A stretch of 64,000 nucleotides of DNA, from positions 186,001 to 250,000 of the forward strand of contig NZ_CP045369.1 of the NCBI RefSeq assembly GCF_009363535.1, in the 5' to 3' direction. Below the pieces are notes generated by a model, which worked only from the letters and a program-made list of their open reading frames with translations, was not told where the DNA came from and made no database searches. Both the position numbers and the translations under genes were made by a program. Positions within the stretch are counted from its first letter, which is position 1, and each line of letters starts with the position of its first letter. The stretch is from Microbulbifer sp. THAF38. Its GTDB lineage: Bacteria; Pseudomonadota; Gammaproteobacteria; Pseudomonadales; Cellvibrionaceae. This document shows, in pieces, positions 45,362 to 60,775 of this stretch.

Positions 45362-45882
45362 TTAACCGCTCCATCTTTCTAGTCGGCCCTATGGGGGCCG
45401 GCAAATCTACGATCGGCAAATTGTTGGCGGCTCAATTACAGCTGCCTTTTGCCGATACCGATAAGGTGCTGGAGGAGCGCACAGGGGCGGATATTCCCTG
45501 GATATTTGATGTCGAGGGCGAAGCTGGTTTCCGTCGCCGCGAAAGTGAAGTACTGGAAGAGCTCTGTCAGGGCGTCTGCCAAGTTATTGGCACCGGTGGC
45601 GGGATCGTGCTTTTAGAGGAAAACCGGAGGCTGCTACAAAAGTTTGGTCATGTGGTTTACCTGCAGGCTGGGGTGCAGCAGCTGCTTGAGCGCACTTCCA
45701 AGAACAGCAATCGGCCTCTTTTACGAGTGCCCAATCCACGCGCGCGCATAGAAGAAATTTTGCAAGAGCGCGCCCCCCTTTACCGCGAAGTGGCGGATGT
45801 TATCTGCGACACTGATGACCTGACCCCCAAGCAAGCATCAGCTCTGGTTGCTGAACGTCTACTGGAAAGCCTCTCCCAATAA
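45358..45882 (+). CDS. aroK: Shikimate kinase
   Basis: AroK phosphorylates shikimate at C3. The 174-residue protein has Walker A GPMGAGKST (residues 11-19), the shikimate-binding FADTDKVLE and GFRRRESEVL segments, IGTGGGIVL and the lid NRPLL. It starts at GTG 45358 inside the pilQ stop (GTGA overlap), so expression is coupled to the pilus operon. aroB follows after 78 bases, the classic pair. Confidence 0.96.
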   Translation: MINRSIFLVGPMGAGKSTIGKLLAAQLQLPFADTDKVLEERTGADIPWIFDVEGEAGFRRRESEVLEELCQGVCQVIGTGGGIVLLEENRRLLQKFGHVVYLQAGVQQLLERTSKNSNRPLLRVPNPRARIEEILQERAPLYREVADVICDTDDLTPKQASALVAERLLESLSQ

Positions 45883-45960
45883 CCTCTTTTCACTCTGTGC
45901 TAAAGTGCGTCTCATTAACTCAACGCGTTAACTATCGGCGCTAGTGGGAAGGAGAGTATT

Positions 45961-47046
45961 GTGCACTGTTTTAATGTGGAGCTGGGGGAGCGCAGTTACC
46001 CTATCGTGATTGGGTCCAAGTTACTCGGAGACTCTCAATACCTGTTGCCTTATATACGCGGGCGCCAGATATGTGTGGTGACCAATGAGACTGTAGCCCC
46101 CTTGTATTTATCCCGCTTACTGCAGGGGCTCTCTGATTTCGACAAGGTGGATGTGGTCGAGCTACCCGATGGGGAAGCCTTCAAATCCCTGGATACCATT
46201 AATCGAATTTTTGACACGCTATTGGAGCAGAGGCACAACCGTACCACTACGCTGATTGCTCTGGGTGGCGGTGTCGTTGGAGATATGTGCGGTTTTGCGG
46301 CGGCCTGTTATCAGCGGGGCGTCGATTTTATCCAGGTGCCCACCACGCTCCTCGCCCAAGTGGATTCCTCTGTCGGAGGAAAGACCGGCGTTAATCACCC
46401 TCTGGGCAAAAATATGATTGGGGCTTTTTACCAGCCCCGATTGGTACTTGCCGATATGGATACCCTGACGACTTTGCCAGACCGGGAGTTCTCTGCAGGT
46501 ATTGCGGAAGTGATTAAATACGGCTTGATTTGCGATGCACCATTTTTTCACTGGATTGAGGCCAATATCGATGGGTTGTTATCTCGGGACCCCCAGGCCT
46601 TGGCTTATGCGGTGGATCGATGCTGTCGGGACAAGGCGGAAGTTGTCGCCAGTGACGAACGAGAGGCCGGTCGGCGCGCCATATTGAACTTTGGTCATAC
46701 CTTCGGGCATGCGATAGAGGCTGTGCAGGGCTATGGGCGTTGGTTGCATGGTGAGGCGGTGGCTGCCGGGATGATGATGGCGCTGGAGCTCTCGCATTTA
46801 CTGGGGAATGTGGACAGCGAATTAGTTCAGCGAGTCCGTATGCTGCTGAAAAAGGCACAGCTGCCTCAGGAGTCTCCTGCCGATATGAGTGCCGATGACT
46901 TTCTCCAAGCTATGCAGTTAGACAAGAAAGTATTGGATGGCAGGTTGCGTCTGGTGTTGCTGAGGTCTCTGGGGGATGCAAAAGTTGTTGATGATACTCC
47001 CCGAGAGAAAGTTATAGGTGCGCTAAGGAACTGTGGTGCCAGATGA
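45961..47046 (+). CDS. aroB: 3-Dehydroquinate synthase
   Basis: AroB converts DAHP to 3-dehydroquinate with NAD and a divalent metal, the second step of the shikimate pathway. The 361 residues include [52 protein letters not shown], the metal-ligand segments [13 protein letters not shown] and [12 protein letters not shown], and [13 protein letters not shown] 45961 follows a strong ribosome-binding site (GGAAGGAG). In many gammaproteobacteria a SPOR-domain gene (damX) follows; here the next gene is gltB. Confidence 0.96.
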   Translation: MHCFNVELGERSYPIVIGSKLLGDSQYLLPYIRGRQICVVTNETVAPLYLSRLLQGLSDFDKVDVVELPDGEAFKSLDTINRIFDTLLEQRHNRTTTLIALGGGVVGDMCGFAAACYQRGVDFIQVPTTLLAQVDSSVGGKTGVNHPLGKNMIGAFYQPRLVLADMDTLTTLPDREFSAGIAEVIKYGLICDAPFFHWIEANIDGLLSRDPQALAYAVDRCCRDKAEVVASDEREAGRRAILNFGHTFGHAIEAVQGYGRWLHGEAVAAGMMMALELSHLLGNVDSELVQRVRMLLKKAQLPQESPADMSADDFLQAMQLDKKVLDGRLRLVLLRSLGDAKVVDDTPREKVIGALRNCGAR

Positions 47047-47390
47047 CAGGCGCTTCGCGAATGCAGCTTCTTAGGGAGCGCGGTCATTTATAATTTAGCG
47101 TATAGGAAATAAATCTGCCTTATTTTTGTTTGACAGTTAAAAAAACTGTAAAACATTGAAAATGTAGTGACAAGCAAGTAATATTGCGCGCCCCCCGGAA
47201 ATAATGGCGGGGCTAGATGACCGCCAATAAGAACAATAAAGGAAGCCCCATTAGAGGGCTTTTTTTATCTCGGGATCTTTTACCTTGGGACCGCAGGAGA
47301 GCGTAGCGCGAGCGTTAAGCCATTTTTGCCCATGACAGGCCGCTATCGACAGTGCCTGTGGTCCCCCAATCGATAGTGACGAGGAATTCT
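47047..47390 (+). promoter_or_regulatory. aroB-gltB intergenic region with terminator
   Basis: This 344-base gap contains an intrinsic terminator (47243-47267). It has a 6-bp stem, 47243-47248 with 47256-47261, then a run of T to 47267. Upstream, a small AT-rich hairpin (ACAGTT/AACTGT) follows a TTGACA at 47130-47135, but no good -10 is spaced to it. The terminator may end the pil-aro transcript or attenuate gltB. The last 120 bases before gltB hold no clear element apart from the ribosome-binding site. Confidence 0.6.
47243..47267 (+). terminator. Intrinsic terminator upstream of gltB
   Basis: AAGCCC (47243-47248) pairs with GGGCTT (47256-47261) over a 7-base loop. The stem runs into a T-tract ending at 47267. 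The structure lies about 200 bases after aroB and 123 bases before the gltB ATG. Confidence 0.75.
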
Positions 47391-53278
<5,888 letters not shown>

Positions 53279-53293
53279 TTTCCCTGGCTGCGG

Positions 53294-53320
53294 ATGGGAG
53301 GCTTAGTGCCTCCCATTTTT
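53294..53320 (+). terminator. Intrinsic terminator of gltBD
   Basis: A 9-bp stem (53294-53302 with 53308-53316) with a 5-base loop is followed by T to 53320, 16 bases after the gltD stop. Confidence 0.9.
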
Positions 53321-53437
53321 ATACCTTTGTATATCAGCACCAGCTCCCAACTTGCCTGAATGATATTTTTGCCACGCTGTATCTAGTGGCCCCGCCCCCT
53401 GTACAATGGCCGTTTTTTTAGCCCGCTCGGTGTGCCT

Positions 53438-54517
53438 ATGTCTGATACCAAACCGTCCGAATTGAAAAACGACCGCTTTCTCCGCGCCCTGCTGCGCCAG
53501 CCCGTGGATCGAACACCAGTGTGGATGATGCGCCAGGCGGGTCGCTACCTACCCGAGTACCGAGCCAGCCGTGCCGAGGCTGGTAGCTTTATGGATCTGT
53601 GCCGTAATACCGAGTTGGCGTGTGAGGTCACCCTGCAGCCATTGGAGCGCTACCCTCTCGATGCGGCCATTTTGTTCTCCGATATCCTCACCATTCCCGA
53701 TGCTATGGGCCTCGGTCTCTATTTTGCCGAGGGCGAAGGCCCTAAATTCCATAAGCCACTGCGCACTGCCGCTGATATCGAGGCATTGGAAGTAGTCAAC
53801 AGCGAACGGGATCTGGACTATGTGATGAATGCGGTGTCCACCATTCGCCGCGAGCTGAATGGTCGTGTGCCACTGATCGGCTTCTCCGGCAGCCCCTGGA
53901 CTTTGGCCACTTACATGATTGAGGGCGGCTCCAGCAAAGACTTTGCCCGCAGCAAGGAAATGCTCTACAACCGCCCCGAGCTGATGCACCAGCTGCTGAC
54001 CGTACTCGCCGATTCGGTGACCGACTACCTGAATGCACAGATTCGCGCCGGTGCCCAGGCGGTACAAATTTTCGATACCTGGGGCGGCGCCTTAAGTCAC
54101 AGTGCCTACCGCGAATTCTCTCTGCAATACATGCAGCGTATTCTCAGCGGTCTGATCAAAGAAGCTGATGGCCGCCGGGTGCCCGCTATCCTGTTCACCA
54201 AAGGGGGTGGTCAGTGGTTGGAAGCGATGGCGGATACCGGTGCCGATGCCTTGGGGCTCGATTGGACCACCGATATCGGCAGTGCCCGCGCCCGAGTTGG
54301 GGATCGCGTTGCCCTGCAGGGTAATCTGGATCCCTCCGTGCTCTACGCCAGCCCGGAGCGCATCCGCCAAGAAGTGGAAGCTGTGCTGCAGTCCTTCGGC
54401 CAGGGTAGTGGCCATATTTTCAACCTTGGCCACGGTATTACCCCGAAAGTCGACCCAGCCCATGCCGGCGCCATGATCGAGGCAGTGGTAGAGCTTTCCG
54501 CAAAATATCACGCTTAA
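53438..54517 (+). CDS. hemE: Uroporphyrinogen decarboxylase
   Basis: HemE removes four carboxyl groups from uroporphyrinogen III to give coproporphyrinogen III in the cytoplasm. The 359-residue protein carries [31 protein letters not shown] (catalytic Asp), [28 protein letters not shown] and [11 protein letters not shown] 53438 is used; GTG 53432, two codons upstream, is also in frame. It is separated from gltD by a terminator and has its own promoter region. The hemCDXY genes for the preceding steps lie about 30 kb upstream on the other strand. Confidence 0.96.
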   Translation: MSDTKPSELKNDRFLRALLRQPVDRTPVWMMRQAGRYLPEYRASRAEAGSFMDLCRNTELACEVTLQPLERYPLDAAILFSDILTIPDAMGLGLYFAEGEGPKFHKPLRTAADIEALEVVNSERDLDYVMNAVSTIRRELNGRVPLIGFSGSPWTLATYMIEGGSSKDFARSKEMLYNRPELMHQLLTVLADSVTDYLNAQIRAGAQAVQIFDTWGGALSHSAYREFSLQYMQRILSGLIKEADGRRVPAILFTKGGGQWLEAMADTGADALGLDWTTDIGSARARVGDRVALQGNLDPSVLYASPERIRQEVEAVLQSFGQGSGHIFNLGHGITPKVDPAHAGAMIEAVVELSAKYHA

Positions 54518-54610
54518 CTGTGGCATCTAGTGTCTGAGTCTGTGAATACAGTCTCACTTTGTATAGGTGCTCGCCAATATCTGTCCGTGATATAAATGTG
54601 CGCTTGCCCG

Positions 54611-54640
54611 AGGGGCCCCAGAGATAGAGCGGGGGCCCTT
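54611..54640 (+). terminator. GC-rich hairpin after hemE
   Basis: A 9-bp stem (54611-54619 with 54632-54640, one G-U pair) with a 12-base loop is followed by only a weak T stretch (TTGTTG). It probably marks the 3' end of hemE, although it is 93 bases beyond the stop. Confidence 0.45.
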
Positions 54641-54689
54641 GTTGAGGGCGGTCTCCAGGCATTTATCACAGTGGTCGGTACCTCCCCAA

Positions 54690-56045
54690 GTGGCACTCGA
54701 ACAGGCAAAAATCTCCGTCGGTGATCTCCAGCGCGGTATGTTTGTGTCCAGGCTAGACAAGCCCTGGGCCCAGACGCCATTCGCGCTACAGGGGTTTTAT
54801 ATCCGCGATTTGGAGGAGATTCGCCAGCTGCAGAAATACTGCCGTTTTGTCTATGTGGACGTGCACAAGACGGTAGGTAGTGCCGGAGTCACCTTGCGTC
54901 GCCTGGTCGGCGCCAGTGGTGCAGGCTCTAAAAGGCATGGTCGAGCTGCCATGCGCGTCACTATTCCCTGTCGCCCCGTTGCAGTCTCACACAAAGCTTA
55001 TCCACCCCCTCAGCCCGCCCAGCGCGAGGCCGGCAATGCGCGCAAGTTGCATGGTCAAATACTGCGCGGCATGGGTGAAGTTATGGGACTGGTAGCCAAC
55101 AATCGACCACTGCCAGTGCCACAGATGAACCGGGTGGTAGAGGATCTGGTTGAGAGCGTGCTGCGCAGCCCGGATGCCTTTGCCTGGCTGGCGCGAGTGC
55201 GCGACAGGGATGAGCACACTTACAGCCACTCGGTGCGTGCCAGTATCTGGGCGGTGTTGTTTGGCCGGCATATCGGCTTGGCTCGGCACGAGCTGGTGCA
55301 GCTGGGGGTGGCCACCCTGTTAAAGGATGTGGGCAAGTTATCAATTCCGGCAGAAGTGCTGCAGATGCTCCAGCGCGACCCGCGCAGCGAACTGGAGTAC
55401 CGCAAATTTGTGCAGCACAGTGTGCAGATGCTATCGGCGGATGCCCAGGTTGACCCCCAGGTAATCGATATTGTGCGCGCTCATCGCGAGCGCCACGACG
55501 GTGGTGGCTATCCCGGCGGTTTACGCGGTGACAAAATCCCTGTATTGGCACGCATGTGCGGCATCGTGACTTTTTACGATGAAGCAACGAATCCCCGTGG
55601 CGTCAGCCAGCCCATTGCGCCTTCCAAGGCCGTGGCGGAACTCTATGATCTGCGTGGCATCGCCTACCAGGAACAGCTGGTTGTCGAATTTATTCAGGCG
55701 ATAGGTCTCTATCCCACCGGTACCCAGGTAGAACTCTCTAGCGGCGAAGTGGGTGTCGTGGTAGAGCAGACTTACGACCGTCGTTTGCGCCCGAAGGTGA
55801 TGATTGTGCTGGACGCGCACAAGCGCCAACTGAGCAAACCGCGCCTGTTTGACCTGGCAGCTGCGGAAGACCGCGCGGAAAAGCTGATTGAGCGGGGCAA
55901 GATGCGCCCGGAGGAAAAGATCAGCATAGTGCGGGATATAGAGCCAGGGGCTTACCCGGAGGTGAATACCTCGGCGGTGCGGGACGATTACCTTTTCAAT
56001 AGTGGCGGGCAGTTGTCCCGGTTTTTCTCGCGGCTGGCCAGGTAG
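54690..56045 (+). CDS. DUF3391 and HD-GYP domain protein with degenerate metal site
   Basis: The 451-residue protein (from GTG 54690, MALEQAKISVGDLQRGMFV) has an N-terminal DUF3391 domain (about 1-140) and an HD-GYP domain (about 165-345). The HD-GYP signature HDGGGYPGGLRGDKIP and the first ligand His180 (HSVRAS) are intact. Three expected ligand positions are changed: the HD pair reads Lys212-Asp213 (LLKDVGK), the HH pair reads His265-Arg266, and the later Asp reads Thr294 (GIVTFYDEA). Active members hydrolyse cyclic-di-GMP; this one may be inactive and act as a receptor. A TTG at 54639 is an alternative start. A C-terminal tail of about 100 residues is not assigned. Confidence 0.85.
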   Translation: MALEQAKISVGDLQRGMFVSRLDKPWAQTPFALQGFYIRDLEEIRQLQKYCRFVYVDVHKTVGSAGVTLRRLVGASGAGSKRHGRAAMRVTIPCRPVAVSHKAYPPPQPAQREAGNARKLHGQILRGMGEVMGLVANNRPLPVPQMNRVVEDLVESVLRSPDAFAWLARVRDRDEHTYSHSVRASIWAVLFGRHIGLARHELVQLGVATLLKDVGKLSIPAEVLQMLQRDPRSELEYRKFVQHSVQMLSADAQVDPQVIDIVRAHRERHDGGGYPGGLRGDKIPVLARMCGIVTFYDEATNPRGVSQPIAPSKAVAELYDLRGIAYQEQLVVEFIQAIGLYPTGTQVELSSGEVGVVVEQTYDRRLRPKVMIVLDAHKRQLSKPRLFDLAAAEDRAEKLIERGKMRPEEKISIVRDIEPGAYPEVNTSAVRDDYLFNSGGQLSRFFSRLAR

Positions 56046-56099
56046 TAATTCCTTGAGGGAAGCCTTGAGAGCGGCGCAGCTTACCGCTCTCACGGAAAA

Positions 56100-56963
56100 T
56101 TAGCCGGCGTCGGCTATCATGCTGCCGAAATACTCACCCATGCGCACAGGGGTTTCCGCCTCAAGGCTGTCCAGCCAGCGTACCTGATCTGCTCCAAACA
56201 ACATGACCACTGTGGAACCCAGTTTAAAGCGACCCATCTCCTCGCCCTTTTTCAGCTGAACAGGTGCATTCTCCAGATAGTTGGTGGTGCGTACATCGCG
56301 AGTATGGGGAGTCACTTGACCGGCCCAAACGGTCTCGATTCCGGCAACGATCATGGCGCCTACCAAAATCATGGCCATAGGCCCGGCGACGGTATCGAAT
56401 ACACATACCAGGCGCTCGTTGCGGGCGAACAGGCGCGGCACATTTTCCGCGGTCACTGTATTGACCGAGAACAGCTGGCCCGGCACATAAGTCATGCTGC
56501 GCAGTGTGCCGTCGATAGGCATATGCACCCGGTGGTAATCCTTGGGTGACAGGTACACGGTGGCGAAGTGGCCGTCGTCAAACTGGGCCGCCAACTCGGG
56601 ATCACCGCCCACCAGTTCCAGCAGGCTGTAGTCGTGCCCCTTGGCCTGGAACACGCGGCCATTGTGGATAGCACCTAGCTGGCTAATAGCGCCGTCTGCC
56701 GGGCAGGCCAGGCTATCTTCGCTACTGACAATCGGCCGTGCGCCCTCTTTGAGTTCACGGGTAAAAAAGTCGTTGAAGGTGCGATAGGCGGTGCAATCGG
56801 TCTCTTTGGCCTCCTGCATATCGACACCGTACTTCTCGACGAACCAGCGGGTAAAGGGGTCCTTGATCGACTTGATCTCGGTATTCGCCAGCCAGCCCGC
56901 AGCGCGGGAAAGAGCGTGCTGCGGAGTCAGGTACTGCAGGGCGGTAAAGAGTTTTGGATTCAT
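56100..56963 (-). CDS. psd: Phosphatidylserine decarboxylase proenzyme
   Basis: Psd makes phosphatidylethanolamine at the inner membrane. The 287-residue proenzyme has LQYLTPQHALSRAAGWLA at the start, FTRWFVEKYGVDM, the cleavage site LGST (FKLGSTVVMLFG), where self-cleavage makes the pyruvoyl group on the Ser, and HRVHMPIDG. I start at ATG 56963; the frame extends 21 residues upstream but into unrelated sequence. It is the last gene of the rsgA-sulfurtransferase-psd set, 26 bases after its neighbour. Confidence 0.96.
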   Translation of the reverse strand: MNPKLFTALQYLTPQHALSRAAGWLANTEIKSIKDPFTRWFVEKYGVDMQEAKETDCTAYRTFNDFFTRELKEGARPIVSSEDSLACPADGAISQLGAIHNGRVFQAKGHDYSLLELVGGDPELAAQFDDGHFATVYLSPKDYHRVHMPIDGTLRSMTYVPGQLFSVNTVTAENVPRLFARNERLVCVFDTVAGPMAMILVGAMIVAGIETVWAGQVTPHTRDVRTTNYLENAPVQLKKGEEMGRFKLGSTVVMLFGADQVRWLDSLEAETPVRMGEYFGSMIADAG

Positions 56964-56989
56964 ACGGGTACAACGTTTTCCGGTAATGC

Positions 56990-57784
56990 TTACTGTTCGA
57001 CGGGCGTATTGGGCAGGTTGCCCCACTCACTCCAGGAGCCTGGGTAGGCGCGAATATCAAAACCCAGGGACTTACCCACCAACCAGGTAAAGCCGGAGCG
57101 GTGATGACTCTGGCAGTGGGTGACGATTTTATGCTCTTCAGTTATGCCGAGCTTGGCGAGTAACTCGCGCGCATCGGTGCGGATACGCAGGTCGCGCTGA
57201 GGGTCCATCAGCTGGGTCCACTCGCAGTTGATCGCGCCGGGAATATGACCACCCTTGGTAGCCAATACCCTTTCTCCGCAGTATTCCTGGGGGGAGCGGG
57301 CATCCCAAACGAGGAAGTCGGGGTTGCCCAGATGCTCCTGGATTTCCTGGGCATTCATGGCGGCATCGGTATCGATCGAGATCTCGATATCGCTTGGGGT
57401 AACCTGTGATTCTTCATTGGTAAGCGGCAAGCCGGCGCCGCGCCAAGCGTGCATGCCGCCGTTCAAGTAGCTGTAATTGCGGTGGCCAACACACTCCAGG
57501 GTCCACAGAAAGCGTCCGGCCCAGCCGCCGCCCTCATCATCACAAGCCACTACGTGGGTTTCCGGGCGCAGGCCAATAGCGCGAAAAACTCGGGTCAGCT
57601 GCTCGGAGCTGGGGAGTTTACCCGGCGCAGGGGCAGTACCCGCCATCAGTGCCTGAAATGGCAGGTGCAGGGCGCCGGGGATGTGGCCGTTCACATAGTT
57701 TTGCAGGGAGCTGAGGTCGACAACCAATAATTCCTCGTGCTCCAGCTCGGCGGCGAGCTCTTCCGCCTCAATAATCAGGTTCAA
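56990..57784 (-). CDS. Rhodanese-like sulfurtransferase, two domains
   Basis: The 264-residue protein has two rhodanese domains. The N-terminal domain (LLVVDLSSLQNYVNGHIPGALHLP) lacks an active cysteine in the CxxxxR loop: it reads ACDDEGGGWAGR, with no rhodanese-type Cys-loop. The C-terminal domain has the active site CQSHHRS, with Cys about residue 223 and WDARSPQEYCG. Family knowledge: it transfers a sulfane sulfur, as in thiosulfate or 3-mercaptopyruvate sulfurtransferases; SseA has CG(S/T)G in its loop, and RhdA of Pseudomonas has CQTHHRS, so RhdA-type is the better guess. It overlaps rsgA by four bases. Confidence 0.92.
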   Translation of the reverse strand: MNLIIEAEELAAELEHEELLVVDLSSLQNYVNGHIPGALHLPFQALMAGTAPAPGKLPSSEQLTRVFRAIGLRPETHVVACDDEGGGWAGRFLWTLECVGHRNYSYLNGGMHAWRGAGLPLTNEESQVTPSDIEISIDTDAAMNAQEIQEHLGNPDFLVWDARSPQEYCGERVLATKGGHIPGAINCEWTQLMDPQRDLRIRTDARELLAKLGITEEHKIVTHCQSHHRSGFTWLVGKSLGFDIRAYPGSWSEWGNLPNTPVEQ

Positions 57785-58821
57785 AATTTATTCTCCGATT
57801 CCAGGCTGTTGCGCAGGTGTAAAAAGCTGTTCATACGGCGCTCACTGATGTCGCCGTTGGCCAGTGCCTCGTGAATGGCACAGCCGGGTTCGCCCTGATG
57901 GCTGCAGTCGCGAAAGCGGCAGTGACCGATAAAGGGGCGGAATTCCACAAACCCTTCCAGTAGCACGGCCTCCTCCATATGCCAGAGACCAAACTCGCGG
58001 ATGCCGGGAGAGTCTATCAGATCGCCCCCGCTGGGCAGGTGAAACAGTTCCGCCGCGGTGGTGGTGTGAGTGCCCTTCATGGTTGCCTCGGACAGGGCGC
58101 CGGTACGGGCGCCGGCGCTGGGTAGCAGGGCATTGACCAGCGAAGATTTACCCACACCGGACTGTCCGACAAAGACGCTGCTGCCCTTGGCCAGAGTTTC
58201 GAGCAGATGTGGCAGGCCCTCACCGGTTTTAGTGGAAAGACGCAGCACTGGGTAGCCGAGGTCGGGGTAGGGGGCCAGTAGGGTTTCGAGTGCCTGGCGG
58301 TTGCCATCGTCGATCAGGTCGATCTTGTTCAGCAGCAGGATTGGCGCTATGCCGGTGGTCTCTGCGGCGACCAGGTAGCGGTCGATGGCATTGGCGAAAG
58401 GCTCTGGGTAGGGGGCTATTACAATCACAATGCGATCGATATTGGCCGCTACGGTTTTCAGGTCGCCGTAGCGATCCGGGCGCTGCAGCTCTGAGTTGCG
58501 CGGCAACCGCGCACCCACAACCCCATAGCCGCCATCGCTATCACTGGTGGCGGGACGCCAGGCGACGCGATCGCCGGTTACCAGGGTGTCGATATTGGCG
58601 CGCATGTGGCAGCGCTGGCGCAGGGAGGCATCGCTCTCACTTTCCACCAAAATCTGGGTGCCATAATTGGCGATGACCAGGCCAGTCTGTTCCTGGCCCA
58701 GCTGACCGTCGTCCAGGGCCTGCTCTGCGGACTCTTCGCGCTTGCGCGCGCGGGCCTCGCGTTCCTGCTGGATCTTGGCGACGCGCCACTGTTGGCGGCG
58801 GTTTAATTTGCGTTTACTCAT
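57781..58821 (-). CDS. rsgA: RsgA, small ribosomal subunit GTPase
   Basis: RsgA helps late assembly of the 30S subunit. The 346 residues comprise an OB-fold (about 40-110) and a circularly permuted GTPase in which G4 (LLNKIDL) precedes G1 ([10 protein letters not shown]) and G3 (DSPGIREFG). A C-terminal zinc domain has [14 protein letters not shown]. The N-terminus is strongly basic ([17 protein letters not shown]). In Pseudomonas motAB lie between rsgA and the sulfurtransferase; here they are directly joined. Confidence 0.96.
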   Translation of the reverse strand: MSKRKLNRRQQWRVAKIQQEREARARKREESAEQALDDGQLGQEQTGLVIANYGTQILVESESDASLRQRCHMRANIDTLVTGDRVAWRPATSDSDGGYGVVGARLPRNSELQRPDRYGDLKTVAANIDRIVIVIAPYPEPFANAIDRYLVAAETTGIAPILLLNKIDLIDDGNRQALETLLAPYPDLGYPVLRLSTKTGEGLPHLLETLAKGSSVFVGQSGVGKSSLVNALLPSAGARTGALSEATMKGTHTTTAAELFHLPSGGDLIDSPGIREFGLWHMEEAVLLEGFVEFRPFIGHCRFRDCSHQGEPGCAIHEALANGDISERRMNSFLHLRNSLESENKF

Positions 58822-58907
58822 GCACTGGCACCTGGAGATTAGCGGCGGATTATAGCCATTGCCGGGTAGTTGCGGTAACTTGCGCGGAAAGTTTGAGGAG
58901 ACCCGCT

Positions 58908-59450
58908 GTGGATCAGAACAACCTGATCTGGATAGATCTGGAGATGACCGGCCTCGATCCGGACAAAGAGCGCATTATCGAAATCGCGACCATTGTGACC
59001 GATTCGCGGCTGAATATACTCGCCGAGGGTCCGGCGATGGTGATTCACCAGAGTAATGCCCTTCTGGATGCCATGGACGACTGGAACACCGAACAGCACG
59101 GCGGTTCTGGTTTGGTGGCAAAGGTAAAGGAGTCGAATATTTCCGAGCGGGAAGCGGAGCGGGAGACCCTGGAGTTTCTACGCCACTGGGTGCCGGAGGG
59201 TGCCTCGCCCATGTGTGGCAACTCTATCGGCCAGGACCGTCGCTTCTTGGTGAAATATATGCCGCAGCTGGAATCTTACTTCCATTATCGTAATCTGGAT
59301 GTGAGCTCGGTGAAAGAGCTGGCCAGACGCTGGCGCCCGGATGTATTGGATGGGGTGAAAAAGCACAGCAGTCATTTGGCTCTTGACGATATTCGCGACT
59401 CCATCGAAGAGTTGCGCCACTACCGCGAGACCTTCTTCCGCCTCAGTTAA
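58908..59450 (+). CDS. orn: Oligoribonuclease
   Basis: Orn degrades 2- to 5-base RNA, including pGpG left by cyclic-di-GMP breakdown. The 180-residue DEDDh exonuclease has [17 protein letters not shown] (first Asp-Glu), [10 protein letters not shown] (third acid), and [14 protein letters not shown] with the His and final Asp. GTG 58908 is the start: TTGAGGAG lies seven bases before it, and it gives the canonical [15 protein letters not shown] beginning. An upstream ATG 58893 falls within the ribosome-binding site. The gene is divergent from rsgA and convergent with queG. Confidence 0.97.
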   Translation: MDQNNLIWIDLEMTGLDPDKERIIEIATIVTDSRLNILAEGPAMVIHQSNALLDAMDDWNTEQHGGSGLVAKVKESNISEREAERETLEFLRHWVPEGASPMCGNSIGQDRRFLVKYMPQLESYFHYRNLDVSSVKELARRWRPDVLDGVKKHSSHLALDDIRDSIEELRHYRETFFRLS

Positions 59451-59531
59451 GCTTTCGATTTAGCAAAGTACTCGGCTGAGAGGAGCCTCTTTCTGCCGTC
59501 CCGACTCTTTATCTGCGCCTCGTTTAGGGGC

Positions 59532-60641
59532 TCAGGTTTCACGCTTGATCTTGCGCTTGCGCTTGCGTTTGCGTCCACTGCGCAGCCGCGCCAGGGCCCA
59601 ATCGATATGTTCTAGCACCAGAGGCGTGGCTATTTGCCGCGCCTTTTCGAGACAGTCGAAAACCTCTTCGTTGGCCGCGCCGTTGCCGAGCGCCACCGCC
59701 AGGTTGCGCTGCCAGCGCTCGTAGCCGATGCGACGGATTGGCGAGCCCTCGGTCTTGCGCAGAAACTCCTCCTCGCTCCAGTTGAACAGCGTCAGCAGCT
59801 CGCCGTTGTCGAGGCCGTGACGCGGGTGGAAGTCCTGCTCTGCAGTGGGTTTGGCAAACTTGTTCCAGGGGCAGATTGTCTGGCAATCGTCGCAGCCAAA
59901 AACCCGATTGCCGATGGGCTCGCGGAATTCTTCCGGAATAGGCCCCTTGTTTTCGATGGTCAAGTAAGAGATACAGCGCCCGGCATCTAAGGTGCGCGGG
60001 CCGATAAAGGCATCGGTTGGGCAGACTTTAAGGCAGGCCACGCAATCGCCGCACTCGTCGGCAAAATCGCCCTTATCGACAGGCAGGGGCAGGTTGGTAT
60101 AGATCTCGCCGAGGAAGAAAAAAGAGCCAGCCTTAGAATTGATCAGCAGGCAGTTCTTGCCGACCCAGCCGAGGCCGGCCTTGCGCGCCAGTGCGCGTTC
60201 CATCACCGGTGCGCTGTCAGTGAAGGCGCGGCCCTTGGAATCGATACCCTGTTCGGCACAGAAGGCATCAATCTTCTTGGCCAGGCTGGCCAGGCGCTTG
60301 CGGATCAGCTTGTGGTAGTCGCGACCATTGGCGTAACGGGAGACATAGGCCTTACTGGAATCCTTGAGCACTTTGATCGGCTGGGTATCCGGTGGCAGGT
60401 AGTCAAGGCGCACACTGATGGCGCGCACGGTTCCTTCCTCTAATAGTGCCGGGCGCCAGCGTTTTTCCCCGTGGGCGCCCATCCACTCCATATCCGCGTG
60501 GTAGCCCTTATCGATCCAAGCGCGCAGGCGCTCACCGTCCTCCTCCAGCTGGCAGTCGGTGATACCAACCTGCTGGAAGCCCAGTTCCCGTCCCCAGAGT
60601 TTGATCAGGTCGGCTAATTCGGCGAGCAGTGATTCGGTCAT
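59532..60641 (-). CDS. queG: Epoxyqueuosine reductase QueG
   Basis: QueG reduces epoxyqueuosine to queuosine in tRNA using cobalamin and two 4Fe-4S clusters. The 369 residues include VRAISVRLDYLPPD and the FTDSAPVMERALARKAGLGWVGKN core. The cluster cysteines are in CGDCVACLKVCPTDAF and CDDCQTICPWN, and the C-terminal HEAT-like segment reads RRIGYERWQRNLAVALGN. ATG 60641 (MTESLLAELADLIKLW) is chosen; the frame extends 65 residues upstream with no family support. The tail ends in an unusual Arg/Lys-rich stretch (SGRKRKRKRKIKRE). Confidence 0.95.
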   Translation of the reverse strand: MTESLLAELADLIKLWGRELGFQQVGITDCQLEEDGERLRAWIDKGYHADMEWMGAHGEKRWRPALLEEGTVRAISVRLDYLPPDTQPIKVLKDSSKAYVSRYANGRDYHKLIRKRLASLAKKIDAFCAEQGIDSKGRAFTDSAPVMERALARKAGLGWVGKNCLLINSKAGSFFFLGEIYTNLPLPVDKGDFADECGDCVACLKVCPTDAFIGPRTLDAGRCISYLTIENKGPIPEEFREPIGNRVFGCDDCQTICPWNKFAKPTAEQDFHPRHGLDNGELLTLFNWSEEEFLRKTEGSPIRRIGYERWQRNLAVALGNGAANEEVFDCLEKARQIATPLVLEHIDWALARLRSGRKRKRKRKIKRET

Positions 60642-60775
60642 AGATAAAGCGGCTCGATATCCCATGCAAGCACAATGACTGGCCGGGGCGGTATACTTTG
60701 CTGTCAGTGCAGGTGGCAGCGATACAATCGCCCATTTTGCCACAGATGACATCTTCACCACATTGCGGGAGCCGC

